Source: Cyprinodon diabolis
Lineage: Eukaryota; Chordata; Actinopteri; Cyprinodontiformes; Cyprinodontidae
Assembly (NCBI GenBank): GCA_030533445.1
Contig: CM060081.1
Span: 23,668,611 to 23,732,610, forward strand
Direction: 5' to 3'
Length of the DNA stretch: 64,000 bases
The translations under genes and the position numbers were made by a program. Below are positions 10,640-29,499 of the stretch, piece after piece (position 1 is the first letter of the stretch; each line of letters begins with the position of its first letter). The notes under the pieces were generated by a model. That model searched no databases, was not told the origin of the DNA, and was given only the letters and a program-made list of their open reading frames with translations.

Positions 10640-12840
10640 TCATTTCAAAGTTATTTTGTGCCACAATTGGGTTACTTTTCTGTTTTGTTTAGTCATTATT
10701 GTTCTGTTATATCTGAGATCCAATCTCTCTGTCTTTAAAATCAGGTTCTCCTTCTGCAGTTATTGATCTATTTTAAAAATATTTTGATTTTCAATAACCA
10801 CTGAAAAAAAGAGAAAAATGTCTATTAGTTTCTTGGCATTTTTCACCACTTTAGCTTTAAAACTCTACTAATCTATTTCTGGGTGTTTCGTGTTTGGCAT
10901 GGGTTCAGTTTCATGCCCACATGTCTTGATAGTTGGTCTGTTTAGTAATCCATCCACTCCTTAAACCCAGGAATGGCCTCAGAATGGCCTAGTTGTGAAA
11001 AACTTTATTTCGTAAATAGGTATATTTCCAAAACACTGTAACATTTTTTGTTTATTGGGTTCCACTGCATTTACATTACCTGACATTTTAAACTACAATG
11101 TTCAAAAAAGCAATGTGGTTGTGAAAGGTGTCTTTTTCCTGAACTATTTCAAAGATGAATATGTCAGCATGTGAATTTGTTTACAAATACAAAAATTTAC
11201 AAATGGGTGACTGAATACCTGAAATCTGGGAAGCAAAAAAGTGCTGTACAAGTATAGGCCATTTAACAGTTAAATCATCGTTCGTGCAAAAGTAGTTACA
11301 TTTTTACTTTCAAGATTTTGATTTGCAAAGGGTGAATTTTAAATGGGACATGGCACAGGTATGAAATGATGGGTTTAGAGAATTGTTGGCGCTGGACACA
11401 CACAGTTGCGGTTCTAGGCCATAATTACCAGGGGGGTGGGGTGTGCCAGTGTTTATCATGGGGGGCACATAACAAAACAACAAAAAAAAAAACACAAAAT
11501 ATGAGTCATAAAGCAAAGGATGTAGACCCCTGATCTAAAAGAAGAAAACTAATATCTTACTGCAGCTAAAGTTTAAAGTTATGCACCATAATTTCAAAAC
11601 AATTGTTAAACAGTAAAAGTAAAAGATTAAGATGCTTCAAGAAATCATTCAGTAATGCTTTCTTCAGTTAGAGCACATCTTAACAAATTGATTTAGTGTT
11701 ATTTTTGCAGTACAGGGGTCATAACCAGTCCGTCAAGGGGACTGGCCCCTGTTGGCCCCTGTTTAGAATCACCCATAGACACACACCAAATACAAAAGTA
11801 CACAAAGTCTTATCTTGCTATCAGATTAGGAAGAGACACTCCCACACAGGTTTAGGACAATAACAGAGCCTAGCTTTAGTAATCGTGGACAGTTTCATCA
11901 TGTTTTATTTTGAGAATGTAAAATATGATCATTTACTTCTTTACAGGTAAATGTCGAATCATCTTGGAAAAATTTCTAGCACTGACCTTAATTAAAAAGC
12001 GTATAAGTGATCTACAAGTATATAACCATCTAAAAGCAACACTCCAAAAAGTTAGACTGAGCTTAATTAATATGAACAAAGTTAACCTTTACATGAAAAA
12101 GTTGTCTGTGTGTACAGGTTGGGATATTATTATGTTAATTTAATCAAAGATGAAGCATTTGTCAATTGTTTTTTATTAATTTTTGTTTAAATAATATCAA
12201 CTAAGAATCACCGGGTAGAATTTAATAATAATTTATCACTCAAGTCAACAATGACAAAAAACGAATAAACTCTACTCAATGGAAATTCTCTATTTTTAAA
12301 CCGTGTTTGGGCATTGGACATGTCCAGATGTGGGTTGACTCAGCTTAATTAAGTTGACTAGTCCTAATTTTTGTCCATGCCCTAGTGTACAATGGATGAA
12401 AATAGCTTCTGTGAGGTGCTCTGTCATATTAAGCACCAAATAACCTCCAGAAGTCACAGGGGAAATTTAGCCTACAAAACTAAAGTTGACTTCCGAATTC
12501 TAGCCTCCAATTCTGGAAATAAATAGCCTTCCTTCAGCATCTTTAATCTACTTTAATTTTAAAAATAACTACAACACCTAGACACACCTTTCTCTGATTT
12601 GTGAAACTTCATCATAGGTAGATTTAACACTTTTTTTAAGTGTCCGTTTGAAGAATAATTAAAACCAGGTTTGGTATTTTTGAAACCTTTCTCTGATTTG
12701 TGAAACTTAAAGGATGCAGTGAATTGATGCATGTGCAAAGCGGGATTAGAAATGTTGTCATATTTTTATCGCAATTTATTTATTTTTTTACAAATCAAGA
12801 AATAATTTGATTTAATTCTGTATTTTAGGCCCCTAGGAGT
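10640..12840. other. Intergenic stretch, nothing recognised
   Basis: The stretch is AT-rich with scattered short open frames on both strands. None has a recognisable domain, a transposon terminus or an RNA-gene signature. A short self-similar phrase (cctttctctgatttgtgaaactt) occurs twice, near 12588 and 12687, which hints at a small local duplication. Confidence 0.5.
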
Positions 12841-12845
12841 CCTAA

Positions 12846-13333
12846 CATAATCACAACCAGAGACATTGTCATCCGACGTCTGATGTTGTACCTTGAGGAA
12901 TCTGCCCATCAGCTCTTTAAAAAGTCTGATGCATATTTCTCCCTCTCAATCTCTATTTATTTAGGACCATCTCCTTTAGCTGCACAATCTAAAATAACAA
13001 CTTATTCTTGTTATATTAGGATGCAGATCATGTGGCACAGGACCTTGCTTTACAAAGGATGAAAATCTACAGCATCCAGAGTCAGAGGGTACAAAGGACT
13101 TTGGAATCGTGATAGACGGTACAAAGGTCCTGATGGCTCGGGGTAACTTTCTAAGAGCTGTTGCATTGCTCATTGATTTGACATTTGCAGTGAATCTTGA
13201 CCATCCCAAAGAGCTAAGGTATGCTTCTGAAGCCTTTCAGAAACTCTTCCTAGATCTTGATTGTTCAAAGTTTTCCCCAAAACCCAACAGCCTCAGGAGC
13301 AAGCTACTGGCTCAAAAAAAGGGAGCCAAAATA
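12846..13333 (+). pseudogene. Broken fragment of a teleost uncharacterized protein family
   Basis: Two in-frame islands are visible. The first (about 12846-12935) reads IITTRDIVIRRLMLYLEES. The second (about 13020-13333) contains DFGIVIDGTKVL, then a hydrophobic stretch, then AVNLDHPKELRYASEAFQ and a KLLAQ end. The pattern 'iv.eG..vl....... .......iyalnls.P.elr.tfe.fQk..l.ld..klsp....lk.kLl' is the C-terminus of an uncharacterized protein family I recall as common in fish genomes, often with a SAM domain. There is no start or upstream domain and the islands are in different frames. This is a degenerate or partial copy. The frame continues to 13594 without further family resemblance. Confidence 0.5.
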
Positions 13334-13619
13334 CACTGGAGTGCTCAGTTATTCTGTGCTGCATTTAAGTGTTCAAGTTTTGTTCAGAAACAATGTTACC
13401 CATACTCATTTGTAGCTTGGTATTCCAGAATTACAGAGTACATGATAATGCTGCATTGTAACCAGGACAGTGAGATTTGTGTGTTGAAAACACAGAGCTT
13501 CTTAATGGACCATAAATACTTTGCCTCCAGGATATGGAGTCCAGTATCACAGTCCACTTTCACAGAGGCAAAAAAAACACACTTTTTTTCATGATGATGT
13601 TTTTCATGTTCTTGCAAAA

Positions 13620-14650
13620 GCAACCCACAGCTTTATTATGACAATGGACAATATTCAATGTGGGTCTTTACGCTTGTTTTGTTCCACTGGTTGAGAAATC
13701 TACCTGTGCAATTAGCCTTCCTCAAATAACAGGTGCCTTTGTTTTTGAAAAAAAATATTCTTTGTAAATAAAAAAATAAATTAATGTTTACCTCTTGTTT
13801 ACCTGTTTTTCTTAATATGGTTATTTATTAGCTACCCTTCAGTAAAAAGAACGCATGGTATTGAGTAGATTAGACATTAAAAAATATGGCAAAAAAGTGG
13901 CAATCATTAACATTAAATAGATTTGAAGTCTTGAAGTATCAATTATAGGCCGATTTTATCAATTCAGTTATGTAAAGATAAATAAAAATCACGGTTTAAA
14001 TGTGTTGAATTAGGTAACATTGTTCCAATTTATGGGTAGATATAACTTATTTTATTGAATCTAAATAATTTGTATCCTGATATTTAGTAAATAGAAATCA
14101 ATTTCATCCACATAAGTAGTAAATATAAATTACTTTCACCCAATTAATTGGTAAAGGTAAATCAATTTTTCACAGATATTTGGTGTATATAAATTACTTC
14201 CTTTCAGATACCTAATACATATTAATCAGTTTTCCATGTATATTTGTTTTGGATTTACTAAACATTTGCCTTATTATTAGTAAATCCAAAATATTTCAAC
14301 CAGTTTTTTTTTGTGTGCAATTAATAATTTTGTTTAAATTTGCGTAATTAAATCAATAGGTCTTTATCAAAGTTGAGATAATTAAAATTATTTAATTATA
14401 TTAAGTGTCCCTTTGTTGCCTTCATTTTTTTAAGTAGACAATGGTCAAACTTTTCTGAGTGTACTCTGAGGGATTGCTTATGATTGGTCACAGAATAACA
14501 TTTTGTAATTTCTTAAATGTAAAACATCAGGATTTTCATTATATCCAGGTCTTTCTTATTGATGCAGTGATGACTCCTGGCAGGAACAATGCAAGTTCAA
14601 ATGACATTATATATTGCTTGGATATCTTAATGCAGCAAAGCTTTTTTTTT
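13620..14650. other. Intergenic AT-rich stretch
   Basis: No gene or transposon end is seen. Between about 13900 and 14310 the sequence repeatedly drifts through short phrases such as tagtaaat-taaattactt. This suggests an old, decayed tandem or low-complexity region rather than coding DNA. Confidence 0.45.
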
Positions 14651-14659
14651 TACCCTTAA

Positions 14660-14665
14660 TTTAAT
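14660..14665 (-). terminator. ATTAAA polyadenylation signal candidate of the WASP-like gene
   Basis: On the minus strand ATTAAA lies about 30 bases after the stop codon at 14696-14698. It is the nearest polyadenylation hexamer I see. It is a common variant; use would need transcript data. Confidence 0.4.
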
Positions 14666-14695
14666 TCCTACATCATTATCTTTCTTTTTTAAGTC

Positions 14696-17135
14696 TTAAT
14701 TAGGAAATTCTCTTGAGGTTTGCTGGAACATCTGCTTCTGTTTGAATACTTCTCTCAATGCATTCAGGAAGAGATCATTTCCTTGTGGTTCTGGTGTAAA
14801 GCCCACCTAACAACACAAGCAGTTGGTTTAATCTTTAAGTATTGAAAAATACAAATGCACACAAAGAACCATGTTCTTCTTACATCTTTAAAACTCGCAC
14901 TTCTTCTCATTCTTCCTGGTGCTGAACCAGCAGTAGGGGTATCCAGAACTTCATCTGTCGTGGTCATATTCTCTGGTGTCTGCTGACAGTTTTGGGTTAC
15001 AGGTGCCGGTGGCAAAGGACCTTTGTTCAAAGCCATGGAGATGGACGCCCCTGCAGCTCTCGGCAAAGTCTGACACACTGGGCCTTTAAAATATGTCAGA
15101 AAAATGATTTATTTATATGCCAATTTTTTCATCTGAAGAAAAAAGGAAGTGATAAAAGATGTGTTTGCTTCTACAAAATCCTTTTGAGGAATTAAAACCA
15201 ATAAACCTCTCTTCATTAGCTCCCTTTGCACAGCTTTTACGCCTCCAAAGTGGTTGATGATGCAATCAACCACCTCAGGAACATCTTTGTGTTTCAGGTC
15301 TTCCTCACTGAGTCCTGCCTCCATTAACAACCTTCTCATCCCATGATCCAGATCTGAGAACTAAAGGAGGTTACAGCAGAAAACAAAAATGTGCACAGAG
15401 ATGGGGTTTTTTGAGACATTGACACTTTCACTGAAACATCACGTTTGTCTCATCTGTATCTCCATCTTTGAGCTAGCTTACCAAACCCTGAGAGGCTGAA
15501 ACACGTGGGGTAGAAATTGGCTCCTTATACAATTTCCCAACATCTTTTTTCCTGTAAAGAACACAAACTGGCTGTAAATAGTGTGTTCAATTAACTTCTC
15601 AGGATTTCTATTAAGCTTGGGTTCATTCATACCATGAAACAGGTAGATTGCTTGATGAAATGCTCTTCTCTCCAGTGTTTGTCATGTTAATCATGGCTGC
15701 CAGCTGTTCTGCAAGTTGAAACAGATAAATGGAGAGTAACAGTTAAAAACTTTTTCTCTTTGAAAGCATGTGCAAAAGGGTAAAACATATTTAATCCGAC
15801 ATAAAATTCATCTGCTTCTTAGTGTGATGACCTTGAACCCCCTCCACAGCAAAATGAAACTCCTCTGCCTCATTTTCATTTGCAAAGTTGAGACCGACCT
15901 GGTGGGCCTGCAGAGGTAGAGCAAAATCATTGTTTTCTCATTCGCTCATTTTTACATTAAAGCTACAAACATCAACATATGCTATTTGAATATTTATAGG
16001 ATAGACAAACAAAACCAACAGAGCAACAAAGTTTAGAGCTTAAGTGTAAAACAGAAAGAAAAAGTAATTAACAATCAAATGTGCACAAAGTGGGTAAGGA
16101 GAAGTGGTGAGGAGATTGGTTTAGCTGCTTTTAATCTCCTATTTAGAAATAAAATAACAATTACCAATTTCCTTCAAAGGTCGCCTAAGAAATATACACT
16201 AATGTTCTTCAATCTCAGTATAAATCCAATGCTTCTATTTAGGTCTCTACATCTCTTTATTAGATATCATTAGAAAAAAAAGACATCATGAAGACCAAAA
16301 ACCACAGCAGACTGATCATGCATGATATGAAGAAAAACCTTTAGACCATACCTTACAATCCTTGTTATTATTGCTTTATTCATCTAAGCACTGTGATTGT
16401 ACAGCTGTGACTGTACATTAGCAATAAGATGGTGGTATGGATTAGTGACAAAAGGGTGTTGAATGACCCTTTCTCTCTGCTTCACAGTGTTAACTACTTT
16501 GGTTTTGATTGTCATGCCAAAATCACAAACATAAATGAAAATGTGTGGCTGACTTATGGCGAAATGTGAACATGTTTATGTGATATGGTTGCTATAGAGC
16601 AAGGCTATTTAGTAAGGATAACTTACTTCTCCGGGGAAAGTGTGGAAGTATGCACGACTCGCAGTGTATTTGAAAGGAATGTACAGTTCCTGCTCCCACA
16701 ATAACTTTTCCCGCTGTGATAAAGGGAGGGACAAAAGAAGAAGTGAAAGTAGTTGTAAACAGTGAGTTATACGTGCAGCAATGCAGATGGACCAATTGGA
16801 ACAGAGCTCATTGTTTGCAGAGGAAACTGCACATTAGAGGAAACTGTCCCATACGTGCAGCTCTGCTTATACACACAAAGCAAACAGAAATGACTGCGTC
16901 TTTACAGTGAACAAAAATAAAAAACAGAAAACTGCACGTTTCAGGGTGTTTTGAGTGGGTGGAGTAACAACTCTCTTGTTCCACTTACTTGGACACAGTA
17001 GAGACGCAGGAAGTAGGACTGCAAAGACGTGTCCTCAACGAGGCAAACCACACCACAGTCCAAACGATGCCAACTTCTGCTTTCATCTCCAGAATCTTTG
17101 GCCTGGAGTATCTGGGCTACTGTGGTTTTGAGCAG
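14696..17135 (-). CDS. Short WASP/N-WASP-like protein (WH1 plus autoinhibitory segment), first exon not found
   Basis: Eight exons (5' to 3'): 16989-17135, 16627-16713, 15832-15907, 15633-15708, 15482-15551, 15207-15360, 14884-15083, 14696-14806. Phases join without a stop to give 306 residues plus a missing N-terminus. The first three encode most of a WH1 (EVH1) domain: SWHRLDCGVVCLVED, LLWEQELY, YFHTFPGE and GLNFANENEAEEF, matching WASP exon by exon. Exon 15207-15360 carries the helix that in WASP follows the CRIB motif (MEAGLSEEDL... FGGVKAVQREL). WASP family proteins bind WIP through WH1 and activate Arp2/3 through a WH2-central-acidic tail. Here the CRIB histidines (HxxHVG) are absent, only a short proline stretch (GPLPPAP) remains, and the C-terminus keeps a central-helix-like LNALREVFKQKQM but no WH2 or acidic tail. 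It is therefore an unusual, short paralogue. Family assignment is strong; Arp2/3 activity is doubtful. Confidence 0.85.
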
Positions 17136-17139
17136 CTAA

Positions 17140-18060
17140 AATACATCATTTAAATGATCAGAGTTAAATATGTATATTGAATATACTTCTTGTGTGTGTA
17201 TATTTTGAACTGCTGTCCGAGATTATTGACATTTATTGTAAATTGAGTGAAAAAGCAAAGACAATGCCAATTCATTAAAATATAAAAATGAATGGCTGAA
17301 AGAAAATAGCTTCAGCTTTTTTCTTTCTCTCTTACCATCATGCTCACTGAGTGGTGAAAAAATAAACACGGGTCCTTGTCTCATCCAAACTGTCACAGTT
17401 CAAGTTGTTTTAACCTTTTTAATAGTAAATATATATATGTAAAAAAAAATAATATATATATATATCACTATATATTTCCTAAATTATGCAAATCACCAAA
17501 CATATGTCTTACCTACTCTCTTGTCTTCTCCAATTTGAACAGCAGCTTAGAGAAATTCTACATTTACCAGGAATTATATTTACAATAAAAACAATTTAGT
17601 TACACTTAGTTTGCTGGAAAGGTTAGGGTTGGAAATGACTTAGTTTTCTGCAAGTTTAATTGAATCTAAGTTTAGTATACACTGTCAAAAATGAAACTAA
17701 GAAAAGCAGACAACTCATAAATAAAACTTTTTATTTGCCTGATCATTTTTATTTGGGATTTCTATCTCTTTTTTTGTGTGCTCTATTTATGTGCATTCTG
17801 AGCTAAGTGTCCTGACATTTTATTATGGTCCCATAAAAACATGAAGATTCTTGATTCAGATCTAGTAGATGACATCCCACGATCCCCTGTGCTGTCTTCA
17901 CCACCTGTGATAAGTTCTTCCTCTCCTGTGCCATGGAGCTCTCATTCCACACAGATACAGGGTGACTTTCAGTGTGTATATGTGAATAAAATTATTTAAG
18001 TTTAAAATAAATGTAAGTTTAAATAAGAAACAACTATTTTTACTTTATATGCATAATATG
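17140..18060. other. Upstream region of the WASP-like gene; no first exon recognised
   Basis: The missing WH1 start should lie here or further right. A minus-strand ATG frame (about 17387-17337) ends at a good GTAAGA donor, but its phase does not fit the exon ending at 17135 and it has no WH1 resemblance. At about 17865-17945 the minus strand shows a short reverse-transcriptase-tail-like phrase (MAQERKNLSQVVKTAQGIVG), probably a LINE scrap. Otherwise the stretch is AT-rich with TA runs near 17430-17470. Confidence 0.4.
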
Positions 18061-18351
18061 CTTCTGTCTCCTTGAACCCCAGTCGGCCTCAGCAGATGGC
18101 CACTCACACTGAGCCTGGTTCTGCTGGAGGTTTCTTCCTGTTCAAAGGGAGGTTTTCCTCTCCACTGTCGCTACAAGCATGCTTAGTGTGAGGAACTGTA
18201 TTTGAGTCAATGAGTCGATGCAATCAACTGGTTTTCCTTAGATAGAAAACTTTGTATCAATTTGACTGGATGATCTGGTTGAACTGTAAAGTGCCTTGAG
18301 ATGATATGTGTTGTGAATTTGGCGCTATATAAATAAACTGAATTAAAATGA
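18061..18351 (+). mobile_element. LINE 3' tail, copy 1
   Basis: The sequence shares cttgaaccccagtcggcct, cactgagcctggttctgctg, ctacaagcatgctt and a final gtgaatttggcgctatataa with the copy at 20637-20934, in the same order and spacing. The ending AAATAAACTGAATTAAAATGA is the adenine-rich 3' end typical of this fish LINE/SINE tail family. No open frame remains. Confidence 0.75.
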
Positions 18352-18359
18352 CTTGAATA

Positions 18360-20270
18360 TCTAATTATCTTATTTTAAGGGCAAAAATACTCATTCCACT
18401 GGCGTATCATATTATTAACTGAACCAAATAAAGGGAAAATATAGCTATTTTAGAGTATTTGCTAGGTGTATTTTATTTCCGGTCTAGCATCTCTAGAAGG
18501 ACGGTGTTATAGGCTGAGCTGAAGACAACAGCAAGCATCCTAACAAACATGTCAGGACAAGAACATCCTAACTAGAGGAATTCTCCCTGTAGACGAACAG
18601 CTGGCTGTCAGGGCCACTTCACACCTCATGATGATTGGAATCAGAGCGGCAGGGTTGTAATAGTTAAAACAGCTGATGCTTTTTTTTGTGTACAGACACA
18701 GTTATGGAGGACTAAAGGGTGCCAGATACCATAGAAAGCTGCAGGGAGAGGTTGAAGATGAAGAATAACACCTTCAAGTTGGTCATCACATTATTTTAGG
18801 GTCCAACTTGACACCAAGTCAAACTGGACCTTCAGCCTTTTTGATGTTTAAATCCCCTAAAGTTGGAGCTTGCTTCATGCAATCAATGAGAGGCTGATGC
18901 TAGAACTCTGATGGAGGATATCTATACTTCCTGCTGCCTGTAAGGTCGACATGTGCAGAAAAGCTGTTTTAGGTTTATTATGGCTAAGCTGGTGTTCATT
19001 AGTTTTGTGGTACATGATGCCCCTGATGCCTCTCCACTAGTTAAGTGGATTATTGGGCCCCTCTGTTGGACAGTTTTTCTCCTTATCTAAATAATCCATC
19101 CCAGGCTATTTTCAAAGACAGCACTGTGCTATCTATCAAAAAAAAAAGTTTTGATAAGGGTATAGCAGATGAAAGACAGATGATGTTTATTCCTTCAGAT
19201 CAGCTTCTTTCGCATAGCTTCCAGTTTGTGCTCAAATCAGTCCTATAAGGCTGAGCAGGCCTCTTTGGTCCAAACCAGGATGGTTCTGAGGTTCTGACAG
19301 TGAGTTTGGTTCTGCAGATCAGAGGTTGTGGGCTGGTATCAGGTCCACAGAAATATTATCCGATAGCCTGCCTGTCTGCTAGCCGACACAGGAAACCCAA
19401 CTATCCCCCAGGCCTCCTGATAGCTCCAGCTGATAGCATGAAAATAATCCCAAGCTTAGGACTAAATGTATTTAGACCTTTATTTATGCTTGTATCGGAG
19501 CAACAATTAGCCACGTTGATGTAGGTTTAGTTCTCTGTTTAATATCTCAAAATATAAGCCATATTTGACTAATCTCACTTGGTCCTAGAAGGAGACTAAA
19601 AAGCTGAACTGACCTTACAGTGTGGTTCCAGCAGACCGATGAGGACGCCTTTCTCACGGAACGTCAGCAGATCACTCATTACTTGAGACTGGAGAACACG
19701 ACCCACCGCCATCACTTGGTCCTCTACTCAGCTCAGCTTCCCAAGTCTTTCCTTTCTTCTTTTTTAAACGAGTCCTATCTGACATTCACACCTTGTTTGA
19801 ATGTCCAAAGTTCCTGTGTAACGTGCGTTCATGCAAATGTGTGACTGTGTGAGCATACAGTACATTTTTGAATAGGCAAATATGTTTGTGTTCTACTCAT
19901 CAGATGGCAGCCATGAAAGATTTAAGCATGTTTCCCTCAGACAAACTTTTCACATCAAGCAGCAGTTATTTCTGATTTGACTCCAACAAATGCCAGCTGC
20001 TTGAAATTGGTGTTGCATTTCCACTTTGGAAATCAAATGGGGAATAATAAATGTTATTTCAATGTTAACAACTGTTCACTGGCTAAAGCATGATAAAACT
20101 ATTAGACCCAAATTCAGTTTGGATGAGATATGCATCTTTACAGTACTCACATTCCTTTTACAGTGTTTTGCTAAAGTATTCATACAAGTCAGAGCAGCTT
20201 CCTTGTTCTGCGATGTTATTGTTTACCACAGCATAATACTGCCACCACCATGCTGCTGATGATAAATTTA
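18360..20270. other. Intergenic stretch between the WASP-like gene and mapkapk3
   Basis: I see several 65-75-codon open frames without family resemblance, no splice-consistent exon chain and no transposon termini. Nothing is annotated here. Confidence 0.45.
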
Positions 20271-20280
20271 TCAATGAAAA

Positions 20281-20352
20281 ATCCATCCATCCATCCATCC
20301 ATCCATCCATCCATCCATCCATCCATCCATCCATCCATCCATCCATCCATCC
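20281..20352 (+). repeat. (ATCC)18 microsatellite
   Basis: There are eighteen perfect ATCC units in a row. Several long open frames crossing it (IHPS repeats on plus, DGWM repeats on minus) are artefacts of the repeat. Such perfect tetranucleotide arrays are usually length-polymorphic. Confidence 0.97.
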
Positions 20353-20636
20353 TCAAAGAGGCATCAGATCCAACAGGGGAACCAAGACATCCTCCTCCCA
20401 AGCATCAGCTTTTCAGTCCAAGGGATTCAAGACGTAGCAGTATCTGTCTTTCAATCTCCATCTTGGGGTCTCCTCCCACTGAGATGTACCATAACCTCCA
20501 AAATGCCTGGTTGGAGATTATGCAAATTATTAAAGATATTAAATATGTACACTAGGGGTGTCCTGATACAACTTTTTCATCTCTGATTTGAATATTGAAG
20601 CTTTAAGAATTGCTGATAGATATCTTTTTCTATCTC

Positions 20637-20934
20637 TGATTCTGCCTCCTTGAACCCCAGTCGGCCTCTGCAAATGGCCGCTCACACTGAGCCTGGTTCT
20701 GCTGGAGGTTTCTTCCTGTTAAAAGGGAGTTTTTCCTCTCCACTGTCGCTACAAGCATGCTTGGTGTGAGTGATTGCAGAGGGTCAATGAGTCGATATAA
20801 TCAATGGGTTTTCTTTAGATAGAAAACTTTGAATGAGTTTGACTGTAGGATCTGGTTGATTTCTCTCTGTAAAGTGCCTTGAGATGACATGTGTTGTGAA
20901 TTGGCGCTATATAAATAAACTAAATTGAAATGAA
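20637..20934 (+). mobile_element. LINE 3' tail, copy 2
   Basis: This is the better preserved partner of 18061-18351. It reads tgcctccttgaaccccagtc, then cactgagcctggttctgctg, then gtaaagtgccttgagatgac, then ggcgctatataaataaacta. Just before it (about 20555-20636) is a separate piece starting aggggtgtcctgatacaac, which looks like another element's end. The two may be nested. Confidence 0.75.
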
Positions 20935-21278
20935 TATTGACCCTATATGATTAATTAATCATACCAGCTACTATTACTTAAATTTGACTTCAGAATGTTA
21001 GAAAAGGCTGAATCAAGTGCTATTACAAAAACAGAGAACAACAGTCTATAATAGGTATGAGAACAACTGACCCATGTAATATTAACCAATGGGTAAAGAA
21101 GGATATAATCCATTACTAGTTTTTTGGGTAAATATCGTACCTATACTCGATCTATACAGAACCTTGTGAATAGAGATGTTAAATGTGTGTGCAGATCTAA
21201 AAAGTGCTCCAAAATGTGTTAAACAAAATTTATTTCAGTGCATTACAGCTAAAATTGTTAAAATATAAATGTTTCTTT

Positions 21279-21284
21279 TTTATT
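21279..21284 (-). terminator. AATAAA polyadenylation signal of mapkapk3
   Basis: A canonical AATAAA on the minus strand lies about 140 bases downstream of the stop codon at 21427-21429. This is a plausible end for a short 3' UTR. Confidence 0.55.
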
Positions 21285-21426
21285 GATGATAAATGCAACA
21301 CAAAGAAAACACAGAGAGTATGATATGTCGATGGAGTATTGCTTAGAGCTTCCTTTTACACCAGTTTTATCCAGTAATCAGTCTCTCCTCAAGCTCTTCA
21401 GTAAACACCATCTCCATCTGACTGTT

Positions 21427-28251
<6,825 letters not shown>

Positions 28252-28259
28252 CTAAAACC

Positions 28260-29280
28260 GAAACTGTGAGCAGACAGGAGCTCACTACTGTCGCTAATAC
28301 CAATCCACAAAAATCATTGTGATCCAACTGCAGGACTTTGATATAGCACACTCTTCAGAACATACGAAACAAAAGAGGCAGAAACTAAAGAAAAAAGGAC
28401 GCTCAGAATGGGCGGAGATGTAAAGGAAACCGTTATGTATAAACAGATTAAAGCTATTACAGCCTAAAACTTATAGTAAGTCCTTAGAAATAAGAAAAAT
28501 GAAAAAAAGGTGATTATATAAAAAGGATCTGGTTCCCCCTGCGCGCTCCTCATTGCAATTTGCCTCTTTCTGAGGGAACATCAACCTCTGTAACCCTTTA
28601 CGTCAGCGAGGAAAGCTCAAGTTCACTCTCCATTCACAGATTTCTTAAAGGGACAGGCATGCGTAAAGACGCAGAGCGCAGAACCAGAAGAGGTGAGATT
28701 AATGCTCGTCGTCATCCACAAGTTTGCCAACTTTTCACCAAACCTTGGGGTGAGATTTTGAAATAGTTTGGACAGGAACGCCCACCAGGCTTCAATCAAA
28801 AGCCTCTGAGGACCTGTGCAGCTATAGGTTGGAGGTTTTCAGAGGATTCAAATGAAACTAAGCGGCAACATCTGGAATTTCTATAACACAGTAAATGTTA
28901 GTGAACAACAAGTGATCCGTGGTTATGTGGAACATTTTCCTCACAATATATAGTATTTTCTATATTCTGGTGATTTTTAGAGAATTGAAGTAAAGAAGTA
29001 TAGGCCCTACTAAAATAATTGCATCTTAAACATACTGTTTACAAACTAAGAATTTCACAACTTTGTTTATTAATTATTCCCTGCAGTTCAAGTAAAATAA
29101 ACAATGGGGAACTAATAAGTTATTACTGGCACTAATACAGGAACCAGTGCAATCGAATGCCATGCAAACTACACTGTGTATGAATATTTGGTATGACCAA
29201 TCGTATAAGAAGCTAAAGCAAGCTCTAACACAAGCAGCACGGAAAAGTTAGTTACATCACCCTGCAACCAAATATCATTT
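28260..29280. promoter_or_regulatory. mapkapk3: Upstream region of mapkapk3
   Basis: This stretch should contain the promoter and any non-coding first exon. The part around 28530-28690 is less AT-rich and holds several CpGs (ctgcgcgctcctc, cgtcagcgagg, gacgcagagcgcag), which is the best promoter candidate. No specific transcription start can be fixed by eye. Confidence 0.35.
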
Positions 29281-29284
29281 GATA

Positions 29285-29492
29285 TGGGGAGTGGTGGCCT
29301 GGTGGTCAGGGCAGTGCGGTTGCACTCTGAGAAGGTTGCAAGTACCTAGTTTGATCCCCACAGCCTAAACTCTGGGTCTCTGAGTGAGACCCTATACTCC
29401 CACACTGCTCCCTGGGCGCCGCACAATGGCAGCCCACTGCTCCCAAAGGGGATGGGTTAAATGCAGATGTAAATTTCTCCAGTTCACGAAAA
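29285..29492 (+). mobile_element. tRNA-type SINE, plus orientation
   Basis: The head reads gtggcctggtggtcagggca and, about 45 bases later, gtttgatcccc. These resemble the A and B boxes of an RNA polymerase III promoter. The body contains tctgggtctctgagtgagac and actgctccctgggcgccgca. A related copy in the opposite orientation lies at 48296-48486. It shows the same head, body and a final gatcaataaagttcaa. Confidence 0.75.
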
Positions 29493-29499
29493 CCTGCCT

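Noticed and set aside
13396..13623. 75-codon minus-strand frame opposite the pseudogene
   Set aside because: No family resemblance and no splice context; it is the shadow of the downstream part of the plus-strand frame.
17320..17392. Minus-strand ATG frame ending at a GTAAGA donor, as first exon of the WASP-like gene
   Set aside because: The splice phase does not join the exon ending at 17135 in frame, and the residues do not resemble the start of a WH1 domain.
20158..20555. Long open frames on both strands rich in IHPS or DGWM repeats
   Set aside because: They are translations of the (ATCC)18 microsatellite, not proteins.
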